Origin: a virus
Length of the DNA stretch: 39,547 bases
IMG/VR virus record: IMGVR_UViG_3300047322_000209
Location: 1-39,547 of that record
Strand: one strand, 5' to 3'
In this document: piece after piece, positions 5,529-11,482 of the stretch
How the letters are laid out: the number at the start of each line of letters is the position of its first letter
Position numbering within the stretch: the stretch's first letter is position 1
Translations under genes and position numbers: made by a program
The notes under the pieces: model-generated
The model's input: only the letters and a program-made list of their open reading frames with translations
Told to the model about the DNA's origin: nothing
Database searches by the model: none

Positions 5529-6944
5529 AGCCTTTCACAGAGCATCAGCGCCACCAACGGCCAGCGCCCGGCCATAGCCGCTTACATCCGGCTGAGCCGT
5601 GAGAACGAGGATTCCGCCAGCATCGAGACTCAGCGGACAGCCGTCCGGCGCTGGGCTGAAGCCAACGGGTTTGACCCTGCCGACCTGGTCGAGTACATCG
5701 ACTCAGGGGTGTCCGGCGCTAAGGCCCTGGAAGCGCGCAAGGGCATGCGCCAGCTCATGGCCGAACGGCCGGTCGTTGCTGTCGCCTGGAAGCTGGACAG
5801 GTACGCCCGCAGCGTCAGCGAATTCCTACGGCTGGTCGCCTGGGGCGAGGCTCATGGGGTCCGGCTGGCCACCACGGACAACACCATCAACACTGCTTCG
5901 CCGACCGGCCGCATGGTCGCTGTGGTGCTCGCTGCACTCGCTGAGTGGGAACGCGAGATGATCAAAGGCCGCATCATCGACGGCCACGCCACCCGCCGTG
6001 CACAGGGCCGCTGGGGCGCTGGCCAGCCTCCCTACGGCTACGCCATCGAACGGCGGGACGGCGCTGCCTACCTGGTCCGCAATGAGCCTGAGGCAGCCAA
6101 GATCCGGGAAGCCGTAGACGCACTCATCAACGGCGGAACGGTCACCAGTACCGCCCGCATGGTGGACATCAGCGAGCCTCAGTGGCGACGCATGCTGAAG
6201 GCCCCGACCCTGCGCGGACAGCGAGCACACAAGGGCAAGCTGATCCTGGCTGAGGACGGGATTACGCCTATCCAGTTCGCTGAACCCATCCTGAACGCTG
6301 CGGAGCACAAGGCCGTGCGGGACAGGCTGCTGGCGCTGGCTACCGGCCAGGACCGTGCGCCCCGTGGCGAGTCTCCCCAGTGCGCCGGAATGGCCTGGTG
6401 CTACAAGTGCGGCGGACCGCTGAGCGGCGGGAAGAGCGGTGCTGGCGTGCGCCTGTACAAGTGCAAGCTGGGCCACGTGACCATGTACGCCGAGACCATT
6501 GATCAGCGGGTCGAGGAAGCGTTTCTGGCCACCTGGGGCGAGATGGCCGAATACACCGTGCGCCTTGAAGGCGGAAACGATCTGTCAGACCAGATGATCG
6601 AGGCGCAAGAGGCTGCCGAACGGCTGGCCAGCCAGATGGCATCCGCCGGACCGCTCATGTTGACCAAGCTGGGAGAGATGGCCGAACAGCTGGAAGCCAC
6701 GTACGCCGCTCTAAGGGCCTCCCATGACCCAGACGTCAGGGAAGTACTAGAACCCACTGGGAGGACGCTGGGGGACGCCTGGAGGGCCGACACGGGGTCT
6801 CGCGGCCGGCTTCTACGGGACGTGGGCCTGTCCATCACGCTGTACCCCAAACAGCGAGCCGACCGGCTGGAGATCTCTTGGGCCATAGGCGGAGATGACG
6901 TCATGCTCGCCGAGTACCTGGGTGATCTGGACGCAAGCGCGTGA
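5526..6944 (+). CDS. int: Large serine integrase
   Basis: A 472-residue large serine recombinase. The catalytic domain begins IAAYIRLSRENEDSASIETQ with nucleophile Ser24. LDRYARS near residue 95 supplies catalytic Arg, and ALAEWEREMIKGRI belongs to the long E-helix. The recombinase domain follows. A zinc ribbon has C286, C292, C295 and C313 near GLPL-type loops, and then comes a coiled-coil region with EAAERLASQMASAGP. It integrates the phage at attB by cutting attP with 2-bp stagger. ATG 5526 is chosen because homology starts just after it; GTG 5478 would extend it across attP. A terminator follows. The partner directionality factor may be 30166-30894. Confidence 0.96.
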   Translation: MSLSQSISATNGQRPAIAAYIRLSRENEDSASIETQRTAVRRWAEANGFDPADLVEYIDSGVSGAKALEARKGMRQLMAERPVVAVAWKLDRYARSVSEFLRLVAWGEAHGVRLATTDNTINTASPTGRMVAVVLAALAEWEREMIKGRIIDGHATRRAQGRWGAGQPPYGYAIERRDGAAYLVRNEPEAAKIREAVDALINGGTVTSTARMVDISEPQWRRMLKAPTLRGQRAHKGKLILAEDGITPIQFAEPILNAAEHKAVRDRLLALATGQDRAPRGESPQCAGMAWCYKCGGPLSGGKSGAGVRLYKCKLGHVTMYAETIDQRVEEAFLATWGEMAEYTVRLEGGNDLSDQMIEAQEAAERLASQMASAGPLMLTKLGEMAEQLEATYAALRASHDPDVREVLEPTGRTLGDAWRADTGSRGRLLRDVGLSITLYPKQRADRLEISWAIGGDDVMLAEYLGDLDASA

Positions 6945-6963
6945 GCTAGACCACACCTGAAGA

Positions 6964-7004
6964 TAACGGGTCGGACTCGAAAGGGTCACGGCCCGTTACT
7001 TTTG
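6964..7004 (+). terminator. Terminator after int
   Basis: TAACGGG (6964-6970) pairs with CCCGTTA (6992-6998), with weaker inner pairing, followed by CTTTT. Closes the integrase transcript. Confidence 0.75.
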
Positions 7005-7078
7005 CCCTGACAGCGCACGGGCGAGTGACGAACAGCTCTTCAGCGGACAGGATCAAAACACCCTCTGACCTGGCCTTA

Positions 7079-7170
7079 GTGATGAAGTGACGATTAGAGA
7101 CACAGTTCTAGTATCTCTAAGGGTTTCTATAGAGGAAGCTGAACCGACCTCCAAACCGTCACTCCGTCAC
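7079..7170. repeat. Long inverted-repeat element, copy 1 (GTGACG arms)
   Basis: Left arm GTGATGAAGTGACG (7079-7092) and right arm CGTCACTCCGTCAC (7157-7170) enclose 64 nt of AT-richer sequence. It is related to 28920-29011: identical right arms and a similar 30 nt before them. Both lie upstream of a 16-bp element. Candidate replication origin or regulator site; unproven. The flanks 7005-7078 and 7171-7202 hold nothing I can name. Confidence 0.6.
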
Positions 7171-7202
7171 TCAGCAGCACTATCCCCAGATATCACGATT
7201 AG

Positions 7203-7218
7203 GTAACCGACTCGCTAG
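7203..7218 (+). promoter_or_regulatory. 16-bp directional element, copy 2
   Basis: Exact GTAACCGACTCGCTAG before the tRNA array. It precedes no reading frame here, which favours a transcriptional rather than translational role. Confidence 0.65.
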
Positions 7219-7220
7219 TT

Positions 7221-7288
7221 ATAGGGGGAGGGCGGGTGGTCCCGCACATTAAGGTCTGACACCAGGTGGTCTGAGGCCCTGCCCCTAT
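7221..7288 (+). other. Structured leader of the tRNA array
   Basis: ATAGGGG (7221-7227) pairs with CCCCTAT (7282-7288), and AGGGC (7229-7233) with GCCCT (7276-7280), separated by one G:G mismatch. An alternative inner hairpin is GCGGG/CCCGC. It starts 2 nt after 16-bp element copy 2, so it is probably the 5' end structure of the tRNA transcript. Confidence 0.5.
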
Positions 7289-7347
7289 CGTCCCCAGTGA
7301 GACTCCCGCGCGTACTCTCCTCCGCCCGGTTGAGTCCTGGGGACCTT

Positions 7348-7419
7348 GCTCCGTTAGCTCAGTGGTAGAGCGCCCGCCTGTCGAGCGGGATGTCACCGGT
7401 TCAAATCCGGTACGGAGCG
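7348..7419 (+). tRNA. tRNA-Asp(GTC)
   Basis: Full cloverleaf of 72 nt: acceptor GCTCCGT/ACGGAGC, D arm GCTC/GAGC, anticodon stem CCCGC/GCGGG with loop CTGTCGA, T arm ACCGG/CCGGT with TTCAAAT, discriminator G as expected for Asp. CCA is not encoded. Confidence 0.95.
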
Positions 7420-7420
7420 C

Positions 7421-7516
7421 CGCGCATGCGTGCAGTGTGGTGGCCATTGGCGTGGCCACTAGGGACCGCAATCCCTGACCCGGTAACGGGTACCGGTTCG
7501 ATTCCGGATCGCGCGT
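7421..7516 (+). ncRNA. tRNA-like element with long variable arm (degenerate, Cys-like)
   Basis: A canonical T arm (CCGG, TTCGATT, CCGG at 7493-7507) follows a variable-type hairpin CCCG/CGGG and an anticodon-like stem AGGGA/TCCCT holding CCGCAA (GCA would be Cys, with C33). The acceptor pairs only over CGCGC/GCGCG, and the D region forms GTGGCC/GGCCAC instead of a normal arm. Probably a decayed or atypical tRNA. Confidence 0.35.
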
Positions 7517-7522
7517 GAGCAA

Positions 7523-7597
7523 TGGTGGGTAGCTCAGTTGGTAGAGCATGGGGTCGCCCCCCGCAATGCGCTGGTTCGAGTCCAGCCCCGCCAGCCA
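7523..7597 (+). tRNA. tRNA of uncertain isotype (Gly GCC or Ala CGC)
   Basis: Acceptor TGGTGGG/CCCGCCA, D arm GCTC/GAGC, T arm GCTGG/CCAGC with TTCGAGT, discriminator G and an encoded CCA, the only one in the array. The anticodon arm is irregular: the standard alignment gives loop TCGCCCC with C at position 33 and a G:G mismatch (anticodon GCC). Insisting on U33 gives CGC. U1-A72 with G73 is unusual for either isotype. Confidence 0.7.
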
Positions 7598-7713
7598 TGG
7601 CACAGGGATAGGTTCCTGACCGGTTCCGATGCTTTGTGCCTTGGGTGAAACCGGCCCCGACTGGCCAGGGTGGTTCCTGGTTACAGAGGGCGGCGAGTAA
7701 CCCTAAATTTCGG
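7598..7713. other. Spacer with RNA hairpins in the tRNA array
   Basis: No gene or convincing tRNA. It contains GGCACA/TGTGCC around 7600-7640, CCAGG/CCTGG, and GGTTAC/GTAACC (7679-7702). These may be processing structures or relics of tRNAs. Confidence 0.35.
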
Positions 7714-7786
7714 TGACACGTAGCTCAGTTGGTAGAGCGCCGGGCCGTTAACCCGGATGTCGTAGGTTCGAGTCCTACCGTGCCAG
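7714..7786 (+). tRNA. tRNA-Asn(GTT)
   Basis: 73-nt cloverleaf: acceptor TGACACG/CGTGCCA (one A:C mismatch), D arm GCTC/GAGC, anticodon stem CCGGG/CCCGG with loop CCGTTAA, T arm GTAGG/CCTAC, discriminator G. The base at 33 is C instead of the near-universal U. Confidence 0.88.
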
Positions 7787-7790
7787 CTTT

Positions 7791-7863
7791 GGTTAGGTAG
7801 CTCAGTTGGTAGAGCGTGGGACTCTTAATCCCTTGGTCGCTGGTTCGAGTCCAGCCCTAATCA
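7791..7863 (+). tRNA. tRNA-Lys(CTT)
   Basis: 73 nt: acceptor GGTTAGG/CCTAATC, D arm GCTC/GAGC, anticodon loop CTCTTAA, T arm GCTGG/CCAGC, discriminator A. A U:U pair at the top of the anticodon stem. Confidence 0.93.
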
Positions 7864-7864
7864 C

Positions 7865-7939
7865 TGGCCCCTAGCTCAGTCAGGTTAGAGCGCCGCCCTG
7901 ATAAGGCGGAGGTCCCTGGTTCAAATCCAGGGGGGTCAA
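7865..7939 (+). tRNA. tRNA-Ile(GAT)
   Basis: 75 nt: acceptor TGGCCCC/GGGGTCA, D arm GCTC/GAGC with a 10-nt loop, anticodon stem CCGCC/GGCGG with loop CTGATAA, T arm CCTGG/CCAGG, discriminator A. Confidence 0.94.
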
Positions 7940-7943
7940 CGGA

Positions 7944-8018
7944 GTCAGCGGCGATCCCCGAAAGCGCGGGACAACGGAGGCATGCACTCCGTCTACCGGA
8001 GTTCCCGGTACCGCTGAC
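7944..8018 (+). ncRNA. Unconventional tRNA-like cloverleaf
   Basis: 75 nt that fold into a near-perfect four-arm structure: acceptor GTCAGCGG/CCGCTGAC (8 bp), D-like TCCC/GGGA, anticodon-like ACGGAG/CTCCGT with loop GCATGCA, T-like TACCGG/CCGGTA with loop AGTTC. It lacks the GGTTCRANTCC box and U33, and the variable loop is about 1 nt. It sits in register between tRNA-Ile and tRNA-Leu. It may be a tRNA mimic, decoy or decayed tRNA. Confidence 0.55.
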
Positions 8019-8023
8019 AGCTT

Positions 8024-8104
8024 CCGCTGATGGTGAAATGGTAGACACGGCAGGCTTAGAACCTGCTGCCGGAAGGCATGGGGGTTCGACTCCCTCTCAG
8101 CGGA
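8024..8104 (+). tRNA. tRNA-Leu(TAG)
   Basis: 81-nt class II tRNA: acceptor CCGCTGA/TCAGCGG, anticodon stem GCAGG/CCTGC with loop CTTAGAA, long variable arm TGCCGGAAGGCA, T arm GGGGG/CCCTC, discriminator A. Starts with C rather than G. Confidence 0.92.
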
Positions 8105-8109
8105 CACAA

Positions 8110-8184
8110 AGGCCCATAGCTCAGTCTGGTCAGAGCACCGGCTTCCAAACCCGGGTGTCCCAGGTTCGAATCCTGGTGGGCCTG
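8110..8184 (+). tRNA. tRNA-Trp(CCA)
   Basis: 75 nt: acceptor AGGCCCA/TGGGCCT (A1-U72 and discriminator G, both Trp identity elements), anticodon loop TTCCAAA, T arm CCAGG/CCTGG. One C:C mismatch closes the anticodon loop. Confidence 0.92.
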
Positions 8185-8188
8185 CCGT

Positions 8189-8260
8189 TCCCCATTCGTC
8201 TAATAGGCAAGACACATGACTCTGGATCATGGGACCTTGGTTCGAACCCAGGATGGGGAG
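8189..8260 (+). tRNA. tRNA-Gln(CTG)
   Basis: 72 nt: acceptor TCCCCAT/ATGGGGA with U1-A72 and discriminator G as in bacterial tRNA-Gln, anticodon stem CATGA/TCATG with loop CTCTGGA, T arm CTTGG/CCAGG. Its 3' GGGGAG is also the only ribosome-site-like sequence before ATG 8263. Confidence 0.94.
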
Positions 8261-8262
8261 CA

Positions 8263-8499
8263 ATGAGCGGATACACAATTGCCTGGCTGGCATGGCTAGG
8301 CGCATTTGGCGTTATCGAGGGCAAAGCCCTTTTCAACAAGACGCCCGGCGACACGCTGAGCGAGCACGTATGGGCCTGGTTCGGTACGGGCGCGGGTAGT
8401 ACGGCCAAGCCTTCCGGCTGGGTCCGCACACGCCGTTTCACGCTGCTGGCTTTCATGGCCTGGTTGTCTGTGCACTTCCTGACTGGTGGCCGTTTCTGA
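8263..8499 (+). CDS. Small membrane protein
   Basis: A 78-residue protein starting at ATG 8263, 2 nt after tRNA-Gln. Two hydrophobic stretches (about residues 4-22, YTIAWLAWLGAFGVI, and 58-74, FTLLAFMAWLSVHFL) suggest two membrane helices joined by a polar loop. It lies between the tRNA array and the packaging genes. No recognised family; a membrane protein of unknown role. Confidence 0.75.
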   Translation: MSGYTIAWLAWLGAFGVIEGKALFNKTPGDTLSEHVWAWFGTGAGSTAKPSGWVRTRRFTLLAFMAWLSVHFLTGGRF

Positions 8500-8512
8500 C
8501 GGAGGCACCACC

Positions 8513-8526
8513 TACCAACTTCGGTA
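8513..8526. promoter_or_regulatory. Operator palindrome d (variant)
   Basis: TACCAACTTCGGTA, two changes from the common core, with CACC before and TGTGG after. Lies 12 nt before the HNH start. Confidence 0.55.
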
Positions 8527-8538
8527 TGTGGAGGCCCT

Positions 8539-8904
8539 ATGCCAGCGCGTAGCGTCTGTTCTACCCCTGGCTGCCCTGTGCTGGTGTACCCCTCTGGGCG
8601 GTGCGCTGAGTGCAGGGCCAAGGCTGCTGCTATGCGTACGCGCACTGCACGTAAGGGCTACGGCTCACAGTGGCAGCGCACACGGGCCAGATTCCTAGCG
8701 CAGCACCCGTACTGTGAATGCACCCAGTGCGGTACGCTGCCAGTCCCGCTGAAGCCACGTGCTACAGAGGTTGACCACATCGACGGCCTTGGTCCACTGG
8801 GGCCGAGAGGCTACGACTGGACCAACCTACGGGCCATGACCAAGTCGCATCACGCGCGCGAGACTGCACGGAACCAGCCTGGTGGCTGGAACGACCGAGG
8901 ATGA
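8539..8904 (+). CDS. Terminase-adjacent HNH endonuclease
   Basis: 121 residues from ATG 8539 with TGGAGG upstream. N-terminal CSTPGCPVLVYPSGRCAECR is a zinc knuckle. RGYGSQWQRTRARFLAQHPYCECTQCG and ATEVDHIDGL, then TNLRAMTKSHHARET, match the HNH family found beside phage terminases. In HK97-like systems such proteins assist terminase cutting at cos. Its position just upstream of the candidate packaging region and terminase fits that role. Confidence 0.92.
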   Translation: MPARSVCSTPGCPVLVYPSGRCAECRAKAAAMRTRTARKGYGSQWQRTRARFLAQHPYCECTQCGTLPVPLKPRATEVDHIDGLGPLGPRGYDWTNLRAMTKSHHARETARNQPGGWNDRG

Positions 8905-8976
8905 ATCATATGGTTCCCTCGCTGTCAAGCTGACCTAGGGTGAGCATCCGTGATGTCCGTTTCGGTCTGTATGGGT

Positions 8977-9058
8977 GGGGGTGCACCCCTTGCCCGGTTG
9001 GGGACATTGAACGCGGGGGAGGTGTCTGCCAGGTGCGCCCGGTTCAGACACCCGGTTG
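8977..9058. other. Candidate packaging (cos/terminase-binding) region
   Basis: In the 182-nt gap after the HNH gene: a perfect palindrome GGGGTGCACCCC (8977-8988), three CCCGGTT repeats (8993, 9038, 9051) and an 8-bp inverted repeat GGTGTCTG/CAGACACC (9021-9028, 9045-9052). Repeats upstream of a small terminase gene are typical of cos/pac sites. No cut site can be assigned from sequence alone. Confidence 0.4.
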
Positions 9059-9086
9059 AGACCCAAGTCACATCACCTAAAGTGAA

Positions 9087-9114
9087 GGGCCCCAGCCAAC
9101 CAGGCCAGGGCCCC
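9087..9114 (-). terminator. Terminator between convergent genes
   Basis: GGGCCCC ... GGGCCCC with inner GCC/GGC pairing and TTCACTTT on the minus-strand side. It lies 13 nt past the stop of the reverse gene and may also stop the HNH transcript. Confidence 0.65.
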
Positions 9115-9127
9115 ACCCTCCCGCCGG

Positions 9128-9319
9128 TCAGCGCCAGTCGACTGACGCTTCAACTTCACCGTTACCGAACACCCCACTTTCCGGGATCAGGTTGCCCACG
9201 TACGACTTGACGTCATCACGGATTGCGGCGCGACCCTTCGCACCGAACGCGATCGTCCAGTCATCCGGGTTGGCGAGGGTGATGGTGAGGGTGACGGAAA
9301 CCTTCAGCGGCTCAGGCAC
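9128..9319 (-). CDS. Conserved-type 63-residue protein on the reverse strand
   Basis: On the minus strand, GTG (9319-9317) follows AAGGGAG at good spacing and encodes MPEPLKVSVTLTITLANPDD, then DWTIAFGAKGRAAIRDDVKSYVGN, ending EVEASVDWR. The amphipathic strands and helix are well formed and there is a terminator behind it. It resembles small reverse-oriented actinophage proteins I have seen near terminase genes, but I cannot name a family. It is the only convincing minus-strand gene in the window. A longer frame back to 9508 overlaps the terminase gene and is unlikely. Confidence 0.7.
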   Translation of the reverse strand: MPEPLKVSVTLTITLANPDDWTIAFGAKGRAAIRDDVKSYVGNLIPESGVFGNGEVEASVDWR

Positions 9320-9387
9320 GGTGCGCTCCCTTGGTTCTGTGTGGACCACCAGACAAGCACACTGCCCGCTGACTACGCAACACCACA

Positions 9388-9401
9388 TACCAATTTTGGG
9401 A
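9388..9401. promoter_or_regulatory. Operator palindrome e with embedded ribosome site
   Basis: TACCAATTTTGGGA: the T to G change in the right arm creates GGGAGGTGA, the ribosome site for ATG 9411. Repressor binding and translation start share these bases. Confidence 0.6.
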
Positions 9402-9410
9402 GGTGACCCC

Positions 9411-9878
9411 ATGGCAAAGGGAGGCGCACGCGCCCGCTCAGGTCCGGCCCCAACGTCGACTGAGCGCAGCCACAAGGCTAAGGCCCCCGACTCCAACGGG
9501 TGGGTCACACTCCCGCGCGAGGGTCGTCAGGACGCTGAACCAGCCTTCCCCCTTGCCTCGCCGAGTCCGCGCGAGATGCAGCTTTGGGAACGGCTCTGGG
9601 AGACTCCCCAGGCAGTCATGTGGGATCAGCTTCACCAGGAATTCGAGGTAGCCAGCTACGTTCGTCTGCTGGTTCGCGCTGAGTCTCCCCGCAGTAGCGC
9701 AATCGTCTGGGGCCAGGTCAAACAGTTCGCCGAGTCCCTGGGCCTGAGCGTCAGCGGGATGCAACGGAACCGTTGGACCATTGGCGCTGTCGACGCTGAC
9801 GACGATGACCAGGCCCCGACTGAGACCGAGGAAGACTCGTTCGAGGATCGGCTACGGCTGGTGGTCGGCAATGGGTGA
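9411..9878 (+). CDS. Terminase small subunit
   Basis: 155 residues from ATG 9411, chosen because GGGAGGTGA precedes it and the longer upstream frame lacks support. Basic Gly/Arg/Lys start (MAKGGARARSGPAPT), central helical region WERLWETPQAVMWDQLHQEFEVASYVRL, and LGLSVSGMQRNRW, a segment typical of actinophage small terminases. Acidic C-terminus. It binds the packaging site and recruits the large subunit, whose start overlaps its stop by 8 nt. Confidence 0.82.
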   Translation: MAKGGARARSGPAPTSTERSHKAKAPDSNGWVTLPREGRQDAEPAFPLASPSPREMQLWERLWETPQAVMWDQLHQEFEVASYVRLLVRAESPRSSAIVWGQVKQFAESLGLSVSGMQRNRWTIGAVDADDDDQAPTETEEDSFEDRLRLVVGNG

Positions 9879-11469
9879 TCCGCTCATCATGCGGGTCACG
9901 TTGCGTTGGATCGAGCGTCACGCGGTTGTTCCTGATGGCTTCAGCCAGGGTAAGCGTTTCAATCTGCTGCCCTGGCAAATGAAGGTCGCTGCGAACCTGT
10001 ACGCGGTCCGCCCGGACGCTGAGGTAGGCCAGCTCTCTACTGCGTTCGTCTACCGGCGCGCGCAGGTCATCATGAGTCAGAAGAGCGGTAAGGGCCCGTT
10101 TGCGGCTGCCATCGTTCTGGGTGAGGCTGCCGGACCTACGGTCTTTGATGGCTTCGCTGAGGGCGGGGAGCGTTACCGGTGCCGTACCCATGGCTGCCCC
10201 TGCGGCTGGTCCTATGCGTACGCCCCGGGCGAGCCTATGGGTGTACCTCAGCCCACCCCGCTGATTCAGCTACTGGCCACGTCTGAGGACCAGGTCGCCA
10301 ACGTCTACCGCCCGCTGACTGCCATGATCAAGCATGGTTCCCTTGGTGCGCTCATGAGCGTCCGAGAGGGTTTCGTCAGGGTCGGCGATGAAGGCCGCAT
10401 TGACGCTGTCACGTCTTCAGCGCAGTCCCGCCTAGGTAACCCCATCACCTTTGCAATCCAGGACGAGACCGGCACGTATACGGCCACGAACAAGATGATC
10501 AAAGTGGCCGAGACTATGCGCCGTGGTCTCGCTGGTATGTCCGGCCGTTCCATGGAGACGACGAACGCTTACGACCCTTCCGAGGAATCGACAGCGAAGC
10601 GGACCCACGAGAGCAAGGCAGAGGACGTTTACCGCTACTTCCCGCAGGCCCCGCTAAACCTGTCGTACAGGAACAAGCAGGAACGGCGGAAGATTCACAA
10701 GGCTGTCTATGGTGACTGCCCGCATATCGACCTTGACGCGATCGAGGCTGAGGCCAGCGAGCTAGCCGAAACGGACCCCGCGCAGGCTGAGCGATTCTTC
10801 GGAAACCGCATCGTTGCGGGCGCTGGTGCCTGGGTCGAGCACAATTTGTGGGAGGCCAGAGCAGACGGCCGGCAAAATGTCAAGCCCCGCACCCCGATTG
10901 TTTTGGGTTTCGACGGATCTGACGTGGACGACTGGACGGCATTCCGCGCTGAGACACTGGACGGCTTCCAGTTCACCCCGACCTACGGCCCTAACCGGCT
11001 GCCTACCATCTGGAATCCTGCCGATTTCGGCGGACAGGTTCCCCGGCTTGACGTATCCGCCGCCCTTGATGAACTGGTGCGCCGGTATGACGTCAAGCTC
11101 ATTTACGCTGACCCACCGTATTGGGACTCAGAGGTAGACGAGTGGGCAGCCAAGTACGGGGACCGCATCGTTATCCGCTGGTACACCCGCCGCGTGGTTC
11201 AGATGCACACTGCTGCGGAGCGACTGAAGACGGATATCAGCAAGGCTGACACTCGGTTCACCCATGACGGGTGCCCGATTACGTCCGGTCACATTCGGAA
11301 CGCCCGCGCAGCCGCAAGGCCCCAGGGCCGGTACGTGCTGGCCAAGTCTGCCGCTGACCAGAAAATCGACGCTGCGGTAACCAGCATCCTGGCACATGAA
11401 GCCGCTTCGGATGCTATAGCCGCTGGCATGGCTTCACCTAAGCGCAAGTCTTACTACTACGGAACGTGA
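9871..11469 (+). CDS. Terminase large subunit
   Basis: 532 residues from ATG 9871. N-terminal ATPase: FNLLPWQMKVAANLY (adenine-binding type), a deviant Walker A SQKSGKGP at residues 69-76, and Walker B-like ITFAIQDETGTYT. C-terminal nuclease: PIVLGFDGSDVDDWTAF (first metal-binding Asp), LIYADPPYWDSEVDEWAAKYG, and a conserved end PKRKSYYYGT. It powers DNA translocation into the prohead and cuts the concatemer. An upstream ATG at 9781 would overlap the small subunit extensively and is rejected. Confidence 0.95.
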   Translation: MGDPLIMRVTLRWIERHAVVPDGFSQGKRFNLLPWQMKVAANLYAVRPDAEVGQLSTAFVYRRAQVIMSQKSGKGPFAAAIVLGEAAGPTVFDGFAEGGERYRCRTHGCPCGWSYAYAPGEPMGVPQPTPLIQLLATSEDQVANVYRPLTAMIKHGSLGALMSVREGFVRVGDEGRIDAVTSSAQSRLGNPITFAIQDETGTYTATNKMIKVAETMRRGLAGMSGRSMETTNAYDPSEESTAKRTHESKAEDVYRYFPQAPLNLSYRNKQERRKIHKAVYGDCPHIDLDAIEAEASELAETDPAQAERFFGNRIVAGAGAWVEHNLWEARADGRQNVKPRTPIVLGFDGSDVDDWTAFRAETLDGFQFTPTYGPNRLPTIWNPADFGGQVPRLDVSAALDELVRRYDVKLIYADPPYWDSEVDEWAAKYGDRIVIRWYTRRVVQMHTAAERLKTDISKADTRFTHDGCPITSGHIRNARAAARPQGRYVLAKSAADQKIDAAVTSILAHEAASDAIAAGMASPKRKSYYYGT

Positions 11470-11482
11470 GGGAGGGGGCATC

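Noticed and set aside
7079-7170. attP for the integrase downstream of int
   Set aside because: The arms are 64 nt apart, too far for a serine-integrase attP, and a second related copy lies at 28920; 5475-5528 fits much better.
7340-8260. CRISPR-like repeated GCTCAGTTGGTAGAGC units
   Set aside because: These are the D arms of successive tRNAs; spacing and cloverleafs account for them.
8950-9210. Plus-strand frame of 86 codons before the terminase
   Set aside because: It crosses the repeat cluster and the terminator and overlaps the better supported reverse gene.
9781-9870. Earlier ATG for the large terminase
   Set aside because: It would overlap the small terminase by about 98 nt, and the added residues do not resemble terminase; ATG 9871 has the normal short overlap.
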